From Chrysoperla carnea (Eukaryota > Arthropoda > Insecta > Neuroptera > Chrysopidae), in contig NC_058339.1 of the NCBI RefSeq assembly GCF_905475395.1, positions 35,535,172 to 35,599,171 of the forward strand: 64,000 bases of DNA, read 5' to 3'. Below the pieces are notes generated by a model. The model saw only the letters and a program-made list of their open reading frames with translations. It had not been told where the DNA came from and searched no databases. The position numbers and the translations under genes were made by a program. Below are positions 36,944-54,411 of this stretch, in pieces; positions within the stretch are counted from its first letter, which is position 1; each line of letters starts with the position of its first letter.

Positions 36944-38763
36944 ATTCTTGATATTTAGTGTAGAATATGTTCTTTGAATAATTTTCACTTTTACTTTAGA
37001 TATAGAGAAAAAAAACGACCTCTAAAAATGTAATTCAGATGATTTTTGAATTGAAAGAAAATTTTTTAATGTGAAAAAGTAAATAATATAAATAAATTTT
37101 CTGAATACAAATTTTCACACAAAAAACATTCCTGCTAGAAAAATATAACATTGAATTTTTTTCTAACGAATAGTGCAAGATAAAAATTTATAACTTAATA
37201 TTTATTAATTCTTGTTATGACGGTTTATTTTTCATCATAAAATGAAAGGAAAAATAAAAGATATAATATTTTTAATAATTTGACGGAAATTTAAAGATCA
37301 TTTGAATTATTTATTAATTAAAACAAAATTATAATTTAAAAAGAAACACTTTGCAATTTGTATTTGATTTATATTTGTAATATTAATGGATAAAATTATC
37401 CATTTCATCACCTTAAGAATTTAAACAAAGTTTTGTAGATTTGTTCAAAAAAAAAAAAAAAAAATTAAAAAAATAATAATTTTTTTATATAAACAAACTT
37501 GATTACAAATTTAAAATACGTGGAGTGGGAGTAAGAAAAACATTTGAAAATATGTTTGAAAAATTTAATTAATTCGGGTAAAGTTTGTAGAACAATTAAA
37601 ATTTATTCGCGTACCATCGCGAATGATGTTCAGTAATTGTTTACTTGATACTACAGAAAAATAAACGTAAAAATATCAATATTGTATGTTCGGAGTGTTC
37701 AGATGTAAAAAAAAATCCGCCAATTATATTGAATGGTTAAATTTTCTTAAAAACAACAACGAGAATCGAGTTATGAGGATTCTGTGATGATTATCTACGA
37801 AGATTTTCGTAAAATTTTCTATTAAACCCACATGACTGGTAAAAACGGAAGTAATTAGGAAAAGCAACAGTATAAGCGAATTCTAAGATAATTTATTGCA
37901 GAGAAGGTTTTACTTCATGGAAAAGTTCTGAGGAAACCTAGTAATTACAATAGAACTTTTACTTTAAATTACTGACGATAATCTTCCATTCTTATTATTT
38001 ATACCCTCGGATTAAAATCAAATATGAAAATTTTTCCCTATGTTCAACTAAAAAGATATTTTTATATTTTATCAATAAATTTTTAAGAATTTTATTTATA
38101 ATAAATGTTATTTCAATTGCTCCCGACACAAAATTAAAGAATTAAGGAAAATTTGTAATTAAGTGTAAATAGATTTATTTAATCCACAAAATATAATATA
38201 ATGTGAAGTTTTTGTGTAAAAACATAGATTTTTTTTTGTTAACTTCATAAGCAAACGTGTTATTCACATTTCCTCCGCCCCTTCTTTAATATATAATTAT
38301 AAGTATGCTTACAATTGACCTTTTTATTTCTTATTTTGTACAAATCTGTCTTGGCAGAATGTTGTGGTGTTTTTATTTTTCCAGTAAATTTCTTCACTTG
38401 AATGTTATGTAATGGTTTTTAGTTATTATATATGTATTTCTCAGAAATTATAACATTTAGAAACTAAAATATGATAATACACCTCTTTATTTAAATATCC
38501 TATTGTATGACCCGGTATCTAGACCGAAAAATGCAAGCTCTAGCTAGAATTCTGTAGCCCTAGGTAGCAACTCAAGGTATAGAGTATGTACCTACCATAT
38601 CAATACACACGTTTACAATGACGAAATAATTCCCGCAAGTGCTGGCGTATTAAATCAAAAACCCGTGAACTTGTTTGCAATAGAAAATTGCCAAGGCCGC
38701 AACTACGCTTCCATTCTCACAGGCTTTCCGGAATTTTTCCCAAGGTTTTTATACAGGTTCAAA

Positions 38764-39094
38764 GACGAAAAGTCCTTTCAATTTTTTGCTCCGATGCACG
38801 GGTAGGTTGTTATTAACATAGGCAGCCAATCAGAAGCACTGTAACAAAATTAAATCCACTCGATCCTGACTGACTACTGATTTTTGATAGATTAAAAATT
38901 AATCATAAAATAATTATTGTTATTAAAAAAAAAAAATATTAATAAGTATGCCGTTTGAGCATTGTCGAGAGCATTTAATTTTTAGTTACAATGCTTCTAA
39001 TTTTTTCTCTACTTTCATTAATAGCTTTCATTAATAGTTTCATTAACTCTCCGTGCATCGGATCAAAAAAAATGGAAGACCACTTTTCGTCTTA
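38764..39094. mobile_element. Foldback / MITE-like inverted repeat
   Basis: GACGAAAAGTCC...TTTTTTGCTCCGATGCACGG (38764-38805) pairs imperfectly with CCGTGCATCGGATCAAAAAA...GGAAGACCACTTTTCGTC (39047-39094). Arms are about 42-47 bp with a 240 bp AT-rich interior. Element borders beyond the arms are uncertain. Confidence 0.6.
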
Positions 39095-40127
39095 GAATTT
39101 TATTTTCTACCTGATTGAACTTCCAGTCATTTGGCAAGGCCACAAATAACAACTTCATGTCTCACTTTTTAATTTTCTACAAGATTCTATTTGTAGCTTT
39201 GTTTATTTTTACTACATTTTTTAAATAGATAAAAACCGAATCCGGCTCGACCAAGTTTATATTTAAAAAATCATTAGATCATCGATCACATCAACCATTA
39301 GGATGGAATAGTAGTTGTGCTCTTGATAATTTTCTACTCCAAAAAAATTAATGAGCTCTTGATCTCTGATATAATTTGCTATGAACTTTAGATGGCGCCA
39401 TGTGTACGATGTGCACTTCGGGGATAAGAGTAATTATTAAGTTTAAATCAAGGATTATTCCCTACATCGTGGCCCGATTAAAAGAAAAAGAGTATGGGTT
39501 TCTAACTCTGTTCATTAGTAGGTGAGTATGAGGCATAAGATACCAACTAGAGTACGAAAAATATGTATTGAACAAACATTGTAAGTTTAATTAAAGCTTG
39601 TACATATATACTTTACATGAACATAAATTATTGGCTGAGCAAATTACGTTGACTTGCAGCGATTATAATAACACACTTTTGTAAATATGCCCATAAATTA
39701 TAGAGGATATTTCTATGGTAATAAAATAACCAATCCATAAGCCGTATTCGAGTGAAAGGTTAACAGCGAAACATTTGATCGGACATTAATAATTCTAACT
39801 CAAACGCATAAAATAATTTTTTAAAAAAGGTCTGATCTGAAGATTTTTTGTGTAATTATTAAACAAGTGAAAACAAATAATTGACTGAGTTAATTGTTGA
39901 ATATCAGTGCTCGCATCATTATACCATGTATATAAGAAATATATCAAGTTATACTAAGTTTAGTCCCAAGTTTGTAACGCTTAAAAACATTGATGATACG
40001 AACAAAATTTTGGTATAGGTTAAAAAAGGTCAGTAAAGGAAAAATAAATAATAAGTTTAAGAAAACAAGTAAAAAAGGTGAGTAAAAGATGTATATTACA
40101 TTATTGATAAGTATAATATGTCAAAGG

Positions 40128-40990
40128 TGGAGTACTGGGTAGCTCAGTCGCCTCCGGTTCAGAGTACTTCGGTTCGTATCTAGCATTATTCCGATTCATT
40201 TTTAATAGCATCATTTATTATGTCGAGATAATGTCTTTTTTTTAGATAATTGTTTTGAGAATCAAAAATGACAAATAAGTAAAAGAACGGGGTATATTTT
40301 ATGATATTTTAATTCCCACCCCATGACATAAGAGTGATTTATGACATAAGTAGGAAAGTGAGATTAACATAATTATTATTTTTATTTTCTTAATAACATG
40401 TTCTCCTGTTACAAAATCTAATAAAATTTCATTCATGTACAACAAAAACGCAAGCAAGTATTTTGTTAATATTTTTGTTAATAGGCGAATATGTTATAAA
40501 AAAGTGGGATAAAATATATAATATGTTCTCCTGTTACAAAATTTCATATTTTAGTCCTAACGAGCGATAATTTTATATATACAAATTTTAATATTTTGTA
40601 ATAGGAGAATATGAGTGAGATAAACTATATGACATGTTCTCCTATTAAAAGAGTTTCATATTTTAGCATAACCAAGCCATTTTGTACATATTTTTAATAT
40701 TTTGTAACAAGAGAGCATGATTTTAAAGAATGAGATATATGATTATTTAAATTCCCACCCCCTGTCAGAATAGAGATTTATGACATATGTATAGGTAGGT
40801 AACTAAAGTTTTTTATAGCAGGAGGGCGGGTTATATAGATAATTTATAATATAAAATAGTGGAAAAATTTTAACATCAGGAAAAATTTATTTAATTTAAA
40901 AGTAAAAATGTTAAACACATCAGGATACGAACCACCGTATCTTGGTTTCAGAGGCAAGTGCTATACACAAACAACCAGCCGGAATATTTA
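40128..40990. repeat. Block with inverted tRNA-like ends and tandem palindromic repeats
   Basis: Plus-strand TAGCTCAGTCGC (A-box-like) and GGTTCGTATCTAG (B-box-like) lie at 40143-40190. On the minus strand a similar piece, TATAGCACTTGCC followed by GGTTCGTATCCTG, lies at about 40920-40975. Between them, CATGTTCTCCTGTTACAAAA-type words occur at 40396, 40521 and 40632, and their inverted forms (TTTTGTAATAGGAGAATATG) at about 40472, 40592 and 40699, giving a 111-125 bp tandem period. AATTCCCACCCC with TTATGACATA occurs near both ends (40311, 40750). Neither tRNA-like piece folds as an intact tRNA. Confidence 0.6.
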
Positions 40991-42792
40991 TAATCACATA
41001 ATTAACTTAACACTTACCTTTACAAAATAATTAATTAATTGATAATTTTGTTCTGAAGTGCCCAATCCGCATATATTGTTCGTGAGTGCCCAATCCGCAA
41101 AATATGTGACTATCTATAACAATGTGACGAAGTCGGGGATAAAGAAAATTTAGTAATAAATACAATAATTCATATTAATAGAAAATTTTTATTTTAAAAA
41201 AATATTCAAAATGTACAATCATACATATTATAAGATTGTTTGAGTAATAATATTTTATAAACTTATATATCTAATATAATATAAATAACGCCATTTCTTT
41301 AACAATTTGAAAAAGAGTAAAACGACTTGAAAAATCGCTATGAGTAATTTATTTGATAAAATTTATTGATTATTATTGATATATGGTAAATTTAAAGCTT
41401 AATTCTATGCATACAATTTAGACGATTTGATATCAATAATTATTAATTTTGAGGTGTTATACAGTTCACAGCTATCTACCTGTTTACCAATTGTTCGATA
41501 GGAAAGAAATGCTTTTACTCGTGAATAATTGTAAAATTGCATATCCTTTTAATCGTAAAGTCGGAATAGGCTATAAGACGATTATCGAATAAGAAATGGG
41601 AAAATAGGGTGCTCTATGTCCGACTATCAGAAAATTGCAAGTTTTAATATGTTGCAGAACACATACAAATTGTCAAGGGTAAGGTAAACGCAGATTTAAG
41701 CGTGAGTCCGTGGCTTAATAATTTTACAGATTATTTTGTGTATTGTTGCATTAAATAGTACAAGAGATTAAATCGAACACTACAAAAAAAAAAGATTAAG
41801 AATTTTCAGAACAATAAATAAACTATAATCCAGAAAATATAATGGGTATTATAAAAGCCTAAAAAAAATTACAGGAAAGCTAAATTTTGGTATACAATAA
41901 TCTTTTAATATTCTTGTCAAACTGGATAAATTCTCCAGTTCTAATCGATCGAAAATTCGAATCTGCAATCAAAATTAAGGGGTTTCGGTTAGAAATTTTC
42001 GATATCTCAAGATAAAAAACCAAATGGTATATCTTTTTCATAATTTTTCGAAATATTCAATGTTCAGTATTCAATTAACAAATTACCTGGAATTGAAAAT
42101 TTGGACCCTCATATACAAATGATTGACATCACCTCGACTGAAGTATTATAATTATATTTATTTTATTTGAAATTTTAATAAATTTGATTAATTAATATAT
42201 TAAAATCCAACAGGTTCGGTCAGGTGTAATATTTGACATCTATTGTAGAACGGCTGATAATTTGAGAGGCTAGGTCGTGTGTAAATTTTTATTGACTGAT
42301 ACTCCTCTTTCAGATGACCTGGAAAATTGTTAATTGCACAGCAAGCTTAAAATTGATGAATATTCATTGAGAACGATAATCAATTAAGATGAATAAAAAA
42401 TGCAAAAATCCTTTTGCCCAACTCGAAATAATAAGATTTCCCAACTCGAAATAAAAATTTCCAAGGTGTTGGACAATGGGACATTGAAAACACTGCGCTT
42501 TCTTGACAGTCCTACAAAGTTATTTTAGCACTTTTTATTCAAATATCTTCTAATTTGAATATCATACCTCAAACTTGCTGCGGACTAAAAAATTTTAGCC
42601 CCGCTGAAAGAGAGTAGTTTCCGGCTATGAAAGAGAAAAAAGTTCCTAAGCACAACCTTAAAACAACAGCCTCTTAAATACCCAGCCGTTCTGGAATGAC
42701 AGTCACCTTCTAAATCTGACCCCGACCTATAATCAAAAAAGAAATCCATAACTCTATAAAAACATTATCAATTTTGGTACTCAATAAATAAT

Positions 42793-48201
<5,409 letters not shown>

Positions 48202-49056
48202 TCAATTATCACTTTTAACATAACAACTTATACTATCACTCGGACAATTTTCATATTCTTCTAAATTCCCTTGTAATAAATGAGCTGATGATATGCAAGC
48301 ACAGCGGGCCTGCTTCGCTCCAGGTTCAAATAACTTCCTGGGAACTCCAACCCAATCTCTTTTGATTCCACCACTACAAACAAAAGTTTCAAATTTAAAA
48401 AAAATTAAATTAATTTTTGTATTGAAAATTCACCTAGAAGTCGTACACCAAACTCGTGTTCCTATTTCGGAGTCCCATTGTACGTTGCAGGGTGGATAAG
48501 TATAACGTAATTTAAGTTTATGCATATCAACTTCTTGTGCTTCCTTGAATCGATTCTCTAATTCTAATAAATATGGTGTAGGAGAACCATCTCCATTATA
48601 ATATCGACCAATTAATATCCCCACAAATGTATATGCTTGTTCATAAAATACTCGCCAATCATTTAACGATTTTAAGTCGGTTAATGGTAAATCTAGAACT
48701 GCATCAGTCATTTTTTCCGATGTAAATTCACCAGTTACAAAAGATCGTGAAATATCACGTCCTGTAAATGCATGATATGGTGCTCCAGGTCCATAATGTT
48801 TTGTACCTTTTGTAACATCATAAATTTTACCAAGAATTGAAATATATAATTTATTTGAATTAACTCCATTAAATTCACTTAATTCCTCGTTAGTGAATAA
48901 TGTTTTTGACGGAACAATATCTATTACTTCACCAAGATTAATATCATCATAGTCCAAAAGTTTTAAATATTCAAAATTTATAAGAATTCCGATCATTGCT
49001 AAGAGTAGTACACTCAATGAGAAAATATAATAACTTGAAATTTTAAAAAACTCCAT
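48202..49056 (-). CDS. CYB5D2: Neuferricin (cytochrome b5 domain-containing protein 2)
   Basis: Exons 49056-48434 and 48373-48202 join (phase 2) to 264 residues, the same length as the human protein. An N-terminal hydrophobic segment at about 7-28 is a signal anchor. The cytochrome b5-like/MAPR domain is about 55-155, with LYISILGKIYDVT, KHYGPGAPYHAFTGRD and SRSFVTGEF, the MAPR pattern that lacks the paired histidines of classical b5. A Cys-rich tail follows (PPCNVQW, RVWCTT, SGGIKRDWVGVPR, ARCACIS, ENCP). The family binds haem and is described as a secreted or membrane factor in neural tissue; the haem role here is by homology. The ATG is the only one before the hydrophobic segment. Confidence 0.95.
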
Positions 49057-52000
49057 GGCGAATTCACCGATTCACATTTTGACAGCTGTCAAAATTTGTT
49101 TCAAACAATTCCCGTTATCAAGGTAACTATAATCATAGAATTGGATAATGCTCTATGACTATAATAAAGCATGAGCATATACATTGTTGAAACTTACATG
49201 AAGAAGAACATATTGTTGAGAATTATAGTCTAAACGCCCATAACAAAAAAGGCATCCCATCGAACACCTCAAAATTATAAAGTTAAAATGTTTGAAAAAT
49301 ATGTTATGCCCGCAAATGTTAATTAACTATGACAGAGTTATTTTTTTAAGTTTCATTTTCTGCGCATTCAAAATTAAGTCTGATTTTATAAACAACAATT
49401 GTGAATTTTATAAAAATTTAAATAACACCCTACAAATGTTTCGGGCACAGAAAAAAATTACAATCAACAAGTTTTACTAGCCTTTAGTAGCAGCCACTTT
49501 ATAATTTTGAGGTGCCTTTTTTTGTTATGGGCGCTTAGACTATGAGAAATTAATGAAAATATTAGGATTGTTCAGTTAATACTTATATGTACATTACTAT
49601 CTTTGTCTAACACACTGGTGGCAGCGTATTAAACAAAAATAACAAAACGCATAAATAAGGTAGCAACTAGTGTGCGAATACCATGTGACTTCCATGAAGA
49701 TACTCACTTTAGTTGGTGATTGAAGACGAGAATCAGGAATTGTTGGCCTATAAATTTTATAAATACAACAGTTTTTGGGCATAATAAGTGAAATACATAA
49801 TTAATATGAAGGGTAGAGATAAGGATAATCTTGTATGGGAGACAAATTAAAAGCATCCAGCAGTAAGCAGCAAATTAACTCAAAAATTCACCATAAAGCG
49901 CTAACGTAGCAAAAGGTGTTTGGTAGGAACTTCTTTTTCCTTCTCTAACAAGTTGTTTAGATCTTTATGTTATTTTTAATATACTTTCTTTTAAAACTTA
50001 ACACTTTTGGTAAAGCAGCGCCATCCTTTTGCTGCTTTTCGATCGACACTTCTTTATATAGGTACAGAGATGGTTTTCATTTTCCCTACTCTCCATGATA
50101 ATTTATCAGGTAAATAATTAATCAATATGTGCAAACCCTAATTGTAAATCGGAATTTTCCTGGGCACTTTCGGCTATGTGCAGTCATTAAGTCATTAATG
50201 GCTGCGTTTAATTGAACTGCGCGCTCGGTTAGTACTATTATGTTTTTTTCGATACTTGTACCCAGTAATATTACCGCCCAGAGAAGTTTAGTTTATCCAT
50301 TTTGGTGATAATTTTAATAAATAACACTGGGTGTTCACACCATGACACACTGAATGGCCACCTTTTGCTTAGAACTCATACAGCTTAACGAGCCATGGTA
50401 TAGGGCCATGGGAACCAAACGGAATGTTATGTCAGTAGCAATCTATAACAATAGTTGTGTTCGATGTGTGCCGAACACAGTTAGTATGGTAATCAAAAAT
50501 TGCTTCTATTTGGTTTGACGTCACCCAACGTCAAAGTTTTAGGTGGATTGATGTCTCAATATAACAGCCTTTAATTATTATTATTTAGGTAGAACACAGC
50601 CTCCGTATTGTTTACGTATATGGAGGTAAAAAAAAAAAAAAGATTTTAAAATAATAATTATTAAGTGATATTTTGGAGTTTTGCAAAGACACAGCATCCT
50701 TAAAGACGAACTGTCTATCATAAACATATTAAAAATAGAATAGAAATTAAACGTGCCAAATTTTAATTACACATGCCCATTAACGATTTTCTATGAATTC
50801 TATTCCTCCAACCAAATCATTTTCCTATAAATTAATTAAGCAGGAAAATTTCAATGTCCACGTAATCAGTTCATTGTTGGCCAATAATGAGATATGATAG
50901 ACACATGAACAAATTCGTAAAACGGAATTAATAAACTCGTTCATAAAATTTTTTGCAACAAGAATCAACGCGTGTGTATAAAATCATATGATTTATATTG
51001 AAATATATTTGTGTTAACCTTGGCCTGAAATATTCATGGTTATAACATTCTAAATAAACATACGCAAATATTCGAACGGAAATCGAATTGTCAGTTTTCG
51101 GACGTGTTTTAACAATAAAGGGCGCATAATTTTTTGTATAATGTGAAATCGAAAAAGATTGTAAGTTAAATTTATTTTTTCGTAAAAATTGTATTTTTTT
51201 TGTGTAAATTGCACTTTAAACAATTCGTTTTAACAAGAAACATATTTTAATTGTTGTTATGAGTGAAATATTAAATCTGTTCTTTTTTGCAACCTATGTT
51301 AAGTTTTGAGTTTTAAAATTTTGTCCATTTAAAATATTTTTATCAATTCATAATAAATTGTTTGACTGATAAAAACTAAGATAAAATTTAAATAGAAAAT
51401 ATTTGCTAAATAGGTAAACAAATATCTTGAAATAAATTCCATATTTCTTTTAAACAAAAATTCACAAAGGGAAAATTTGAAAATATGCGGAATTAGTTTT
51501 ATATTCTCTGGGAAATACATTAAACTATTAATAGATGAACTATGATTAGTTTTAATTAAAAATATTTTCAGTTGAATTATTCAATCAAAAAAATATTAAT
51601 ATTTTTCATTTTAAAATTTAGAAAACCTTAAAAATGATTTTTAAGCTTGCTGAATATTCTGATCTTTAGTACCTACGTCATAGTGAATCATTTTTTTAGA
51701 ACGTGATATAATCGTTTTCGTCATTAAAATGATGCCTTGATGAATGTTAGGAATCTAATATACAGGCTGTGTGGGAAAAAATGTGTTAAGAACTTAAAGT
51801 TATTATACATCAAACGAACCTCAAATTAAAAATTATTTATACAGAAGTAGTTTAGAAATACTATATATATTCCTTTATTACTGCGTTTTGAAAAAATGAA
51901 GGGCGAATGTTTTTATGATTCACCCTGGTTCACAAGATGATAATATAGTCGCTAAACACGGTAAATTCTCATAATCAAGTATGTCGCAATGATAGATAAT

Positions 52001-53337
52001 TGTGAATATATGGTATGTTTATAGCACACTACGTTCATTTGTGTAGAATTTAATCCACGTGTGACAGATATAACAATATAGGAAAGACGTATTAATTCTA
52101 AGACGCGTGGATAGAAAAATAGATATTTGCGCGCGTTAATTGGGTTGATTTTGCTAATCTTCGGGAAATTTTCGGTTGCTTGTCTTCAAATATACATGAA
52201 CATCAATTTTGGCAAATAATTCATCTGCAATGCTTGTTACTTACTCTAAAAGAAGAAATTCTCTATAGATAGCTGACTGATTTCGAATTTGTCACATTAC
52301 CCATAAAAATGTAAAAGTAGACTTGATACCATAATGAAAAATTAAAAGTTAAATTAAAATTAATTCTAAAACGAAGAAGTTATAAGCATTCAAAGAATAT
52401 TGCCCGTCTCTTTCATGCAAAATAGAGTTTTATACGTATAATCTCTATGGCGCGATACTCAACAATAACGTCATCTTTTTAAGGTTCAATTTACTACCGT
52501 TGCAGTGAAAATTCTCTACCTGAGGTGATAAAAAAATTTAGTCGAATTCAACTTTACATTTAGATGCTCTTTCCATCCAATTTTAGAACAAGAGCAACTT
52601 TTACTTGGTTTATTTTTCCAAAAAATAATTCGTTGAAGAAATATTCAATTGTGGAGATTAATACAGCCCAATCTGTATTTTTTAGTAAAATTAATAGATC
52701 CTTTTCTCCACTAACATACAAGACTTTGAATATTCAAACTACTTATATTAAAACTATTTGATTAAAATCAAATTTCCGTAAAAAATTATGATATTTTCGA
52801 TTAGATAATGAAAATATTTTCTTGTTAGTACATAGTTTTCTCAACTTTACCGTGAAAAATAAAAATCATAGACAACTTCTAAGTAATAAATAATACAGGT
52901 CGGTCTATGAACTAATAGGCAGTTTTTTAAAAACTTTCCGCTCTGGTCTAAATTCTTATAAGAGGAAAAAAATTAAAATAAAATTCCAGCTGATAAAAAC
53001 TTATAAAATACATGACGAAATACTATTTATTTTGTAAGTAATTATAACTAAGATAATAAATAATATGTCTAAAGTATTTAAAAAAAGGAACAATATAAAT
53101 ATTATTTCTAGTTGAATAAATTAATTAAATTGATAATAAACAAAACCTTGAATAGTTTTTGTCGAATTAATTTTAGATACAAGATCAAAATCAAACTGTT
53201 GTATCTATTTTGCATGATTTCATTGACTTAGGTGTTAACATCAAGTATTTCATTAATTCATTAATAGCATTCGTCTAACTATAAAGTTCAGTTTTTTATA
53301 ACAATTTTTTTAGTGCTGATTAAAAAAAACTGAAAAA
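49057..53337. other. Divergent spacer between neuferricin and the Mpv17-like pair
   Basis: 4.3 kb with both promoters expected at the ends. Contains the MITE at 49224-49543 and a possible CAGGCTGTGTGGG...CACCCTG-type element at about 51763-51932, whose arms are too short to call. An A-run lies near 50629-50642. No gene seen. Confidence 0.6.
49224..49543. mobile_element. MITE with about 50 bp terminal inverted repeats
   Basis: Left TATAGTCTAAACGCCCATAA with AAAAAAGGCA and CACCTCAAAATTATAAAGT faces right ACTTTATAATTTTGAGGTGC with TTTTTTTGTTATGGGCG and CTTAGACTATG. The left arm carries an extra dozen bases (about 49255-49267) absent from the right arm. The interior is AT-rich and non-coding. 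Confidence 0.78.
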
Positions 53338-54301
53338 ATGCTTGTACTTTCAAAATTCAAGCATGTTCTTAATACGTATCCAATTACGCGTGGTATGGCC
53401 ACATACGTAGTAACATGGCCCATTGCAAGTATAATCCAACAGAGTATGGCTGGTAAAACAGATTATGATTGGAAAGAAGTGGCTAAATTTGGTATGTATG
53501 GTGCATTATGGGTGGCACCCACTTTGTATGCATGGGTACGATTAACCGGAATACTTTGGCCAGCAATGACACTAAAAACGGCTATCTACAAGGTAATTGG
53601 GTTTCTTTCTACAAAGCTTGAGTCATATTTTCAACATGTGTAAATGGAAATTTTGTAATAAATATAGGTTTTTTGATTAAATGTTTTTTTTTCAGGTTTC
53701 ACTTGAACAAATTACTTATGCACCTTTTGGTATAACTTCGTTTTTGTATCTTATAAATGCATTGGATGGAAAATCAACATTTGAATGTTTAGAGGAAGTT
53801 AAGAAAAAATTAATTCCAACGTATAAGGTAAATTTCTTCAATTCCAATCAATTTCATACGAAAATTCGATGATAACTCAGTAATTAATTAATTTACACTC
53901 AGAGCAATTCCCTTAATAAAAATATTATTTACCTGACAACAAATTTAAATGGATTAACTGTGTTCTTTTTATTGTATGTTTATTATTAATTTAATATAAC
54001 AAGAGTAGAAACTTCAAAGTTCCCTGATTTAGAAATGCATGCAGATTAAAGCCACAATTCTAATAAATTTAAAAAGAAGTTCTATTCAATAAATTGATGT
54101 TCATTTTAATTTTTTCAGGCCGGAGTATGTTTTTGGCCAGCAATTCAACTAATATCATATTCAGTTGTACCAGAAAAAAATCGTGTTGTTCTAACAAGTT
54201 TTGCTAGTTTATTGTGGACAGTATATTTAGCGCACGTTAAACATTCGACCAAAATTAATCCGTTAAAAAACGACGATGTTATTTCAATAAAAGAATTATA
54301 A
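53338..54301 (+). CDS. Mpv17/PMP22-family membrane protein, copy A
   Basis: Exons 53338-53592, 53696-53827 and 54119-54301, all phase 0, give 189 residues. The Mpv17 family are small proteins with four membrane spans, mostly in the mitochondrial inner membrane (some peroxisomal), linked to mtDNA maintenance and solute permeability. Family blocks: YPITRGMATYVVTWPIASIIQQ (split here at about 14-35), DYDWKEVAKFGMYGALWVAPTLYAW, LEQITYAPFGITSF and CFWPAIQLISYSVVPEKNRVV with LLWTVYLAHVKH near the end. It is followed after 110 bp by a paralogue in the same orientation with identical intron positions. Which Mpv17 subtype it is cannot be settled by eye. Confidence 0.92.
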
Positions 54302-54411
54302 CGTTAATTAAACAATTTTTAACATTTCTAGTTCAATTTTTCAGAGAAAATTAATTTATTAACCAATTTAGTGTTCAATTGTTCTGTGATATTTAATAAG
54401 ATATTAACAAA

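Larger units (their letters stand above)
36944..42792. other. Intergenic region between convergent SR-protein and PCMTD genes
   Basis: Tail-to-tail spacer of 5.8 kb. AATAAA near 37252 is a candidate poly(A) signal for the SR-protein gene. It holds the foldback at 38764-39094 and the tRNA-like/palindromic block at 40128-40990. No open frame with coding character was found; the rest is AT-rich. Confidence 0.65.

Noticed and set aside
40139-40190. Possible tRNA gene
   Set aside because: A-box-like and B-box-like words are present, but acceptor and T stems do not pair; better read as a tRNA-derived repeat end.
51763-51935. Possible element with CAGGCTGTGTGGG and CACCCTG ends
   Set aside because: Inverted match is only about six bases, too short to separate from chance.
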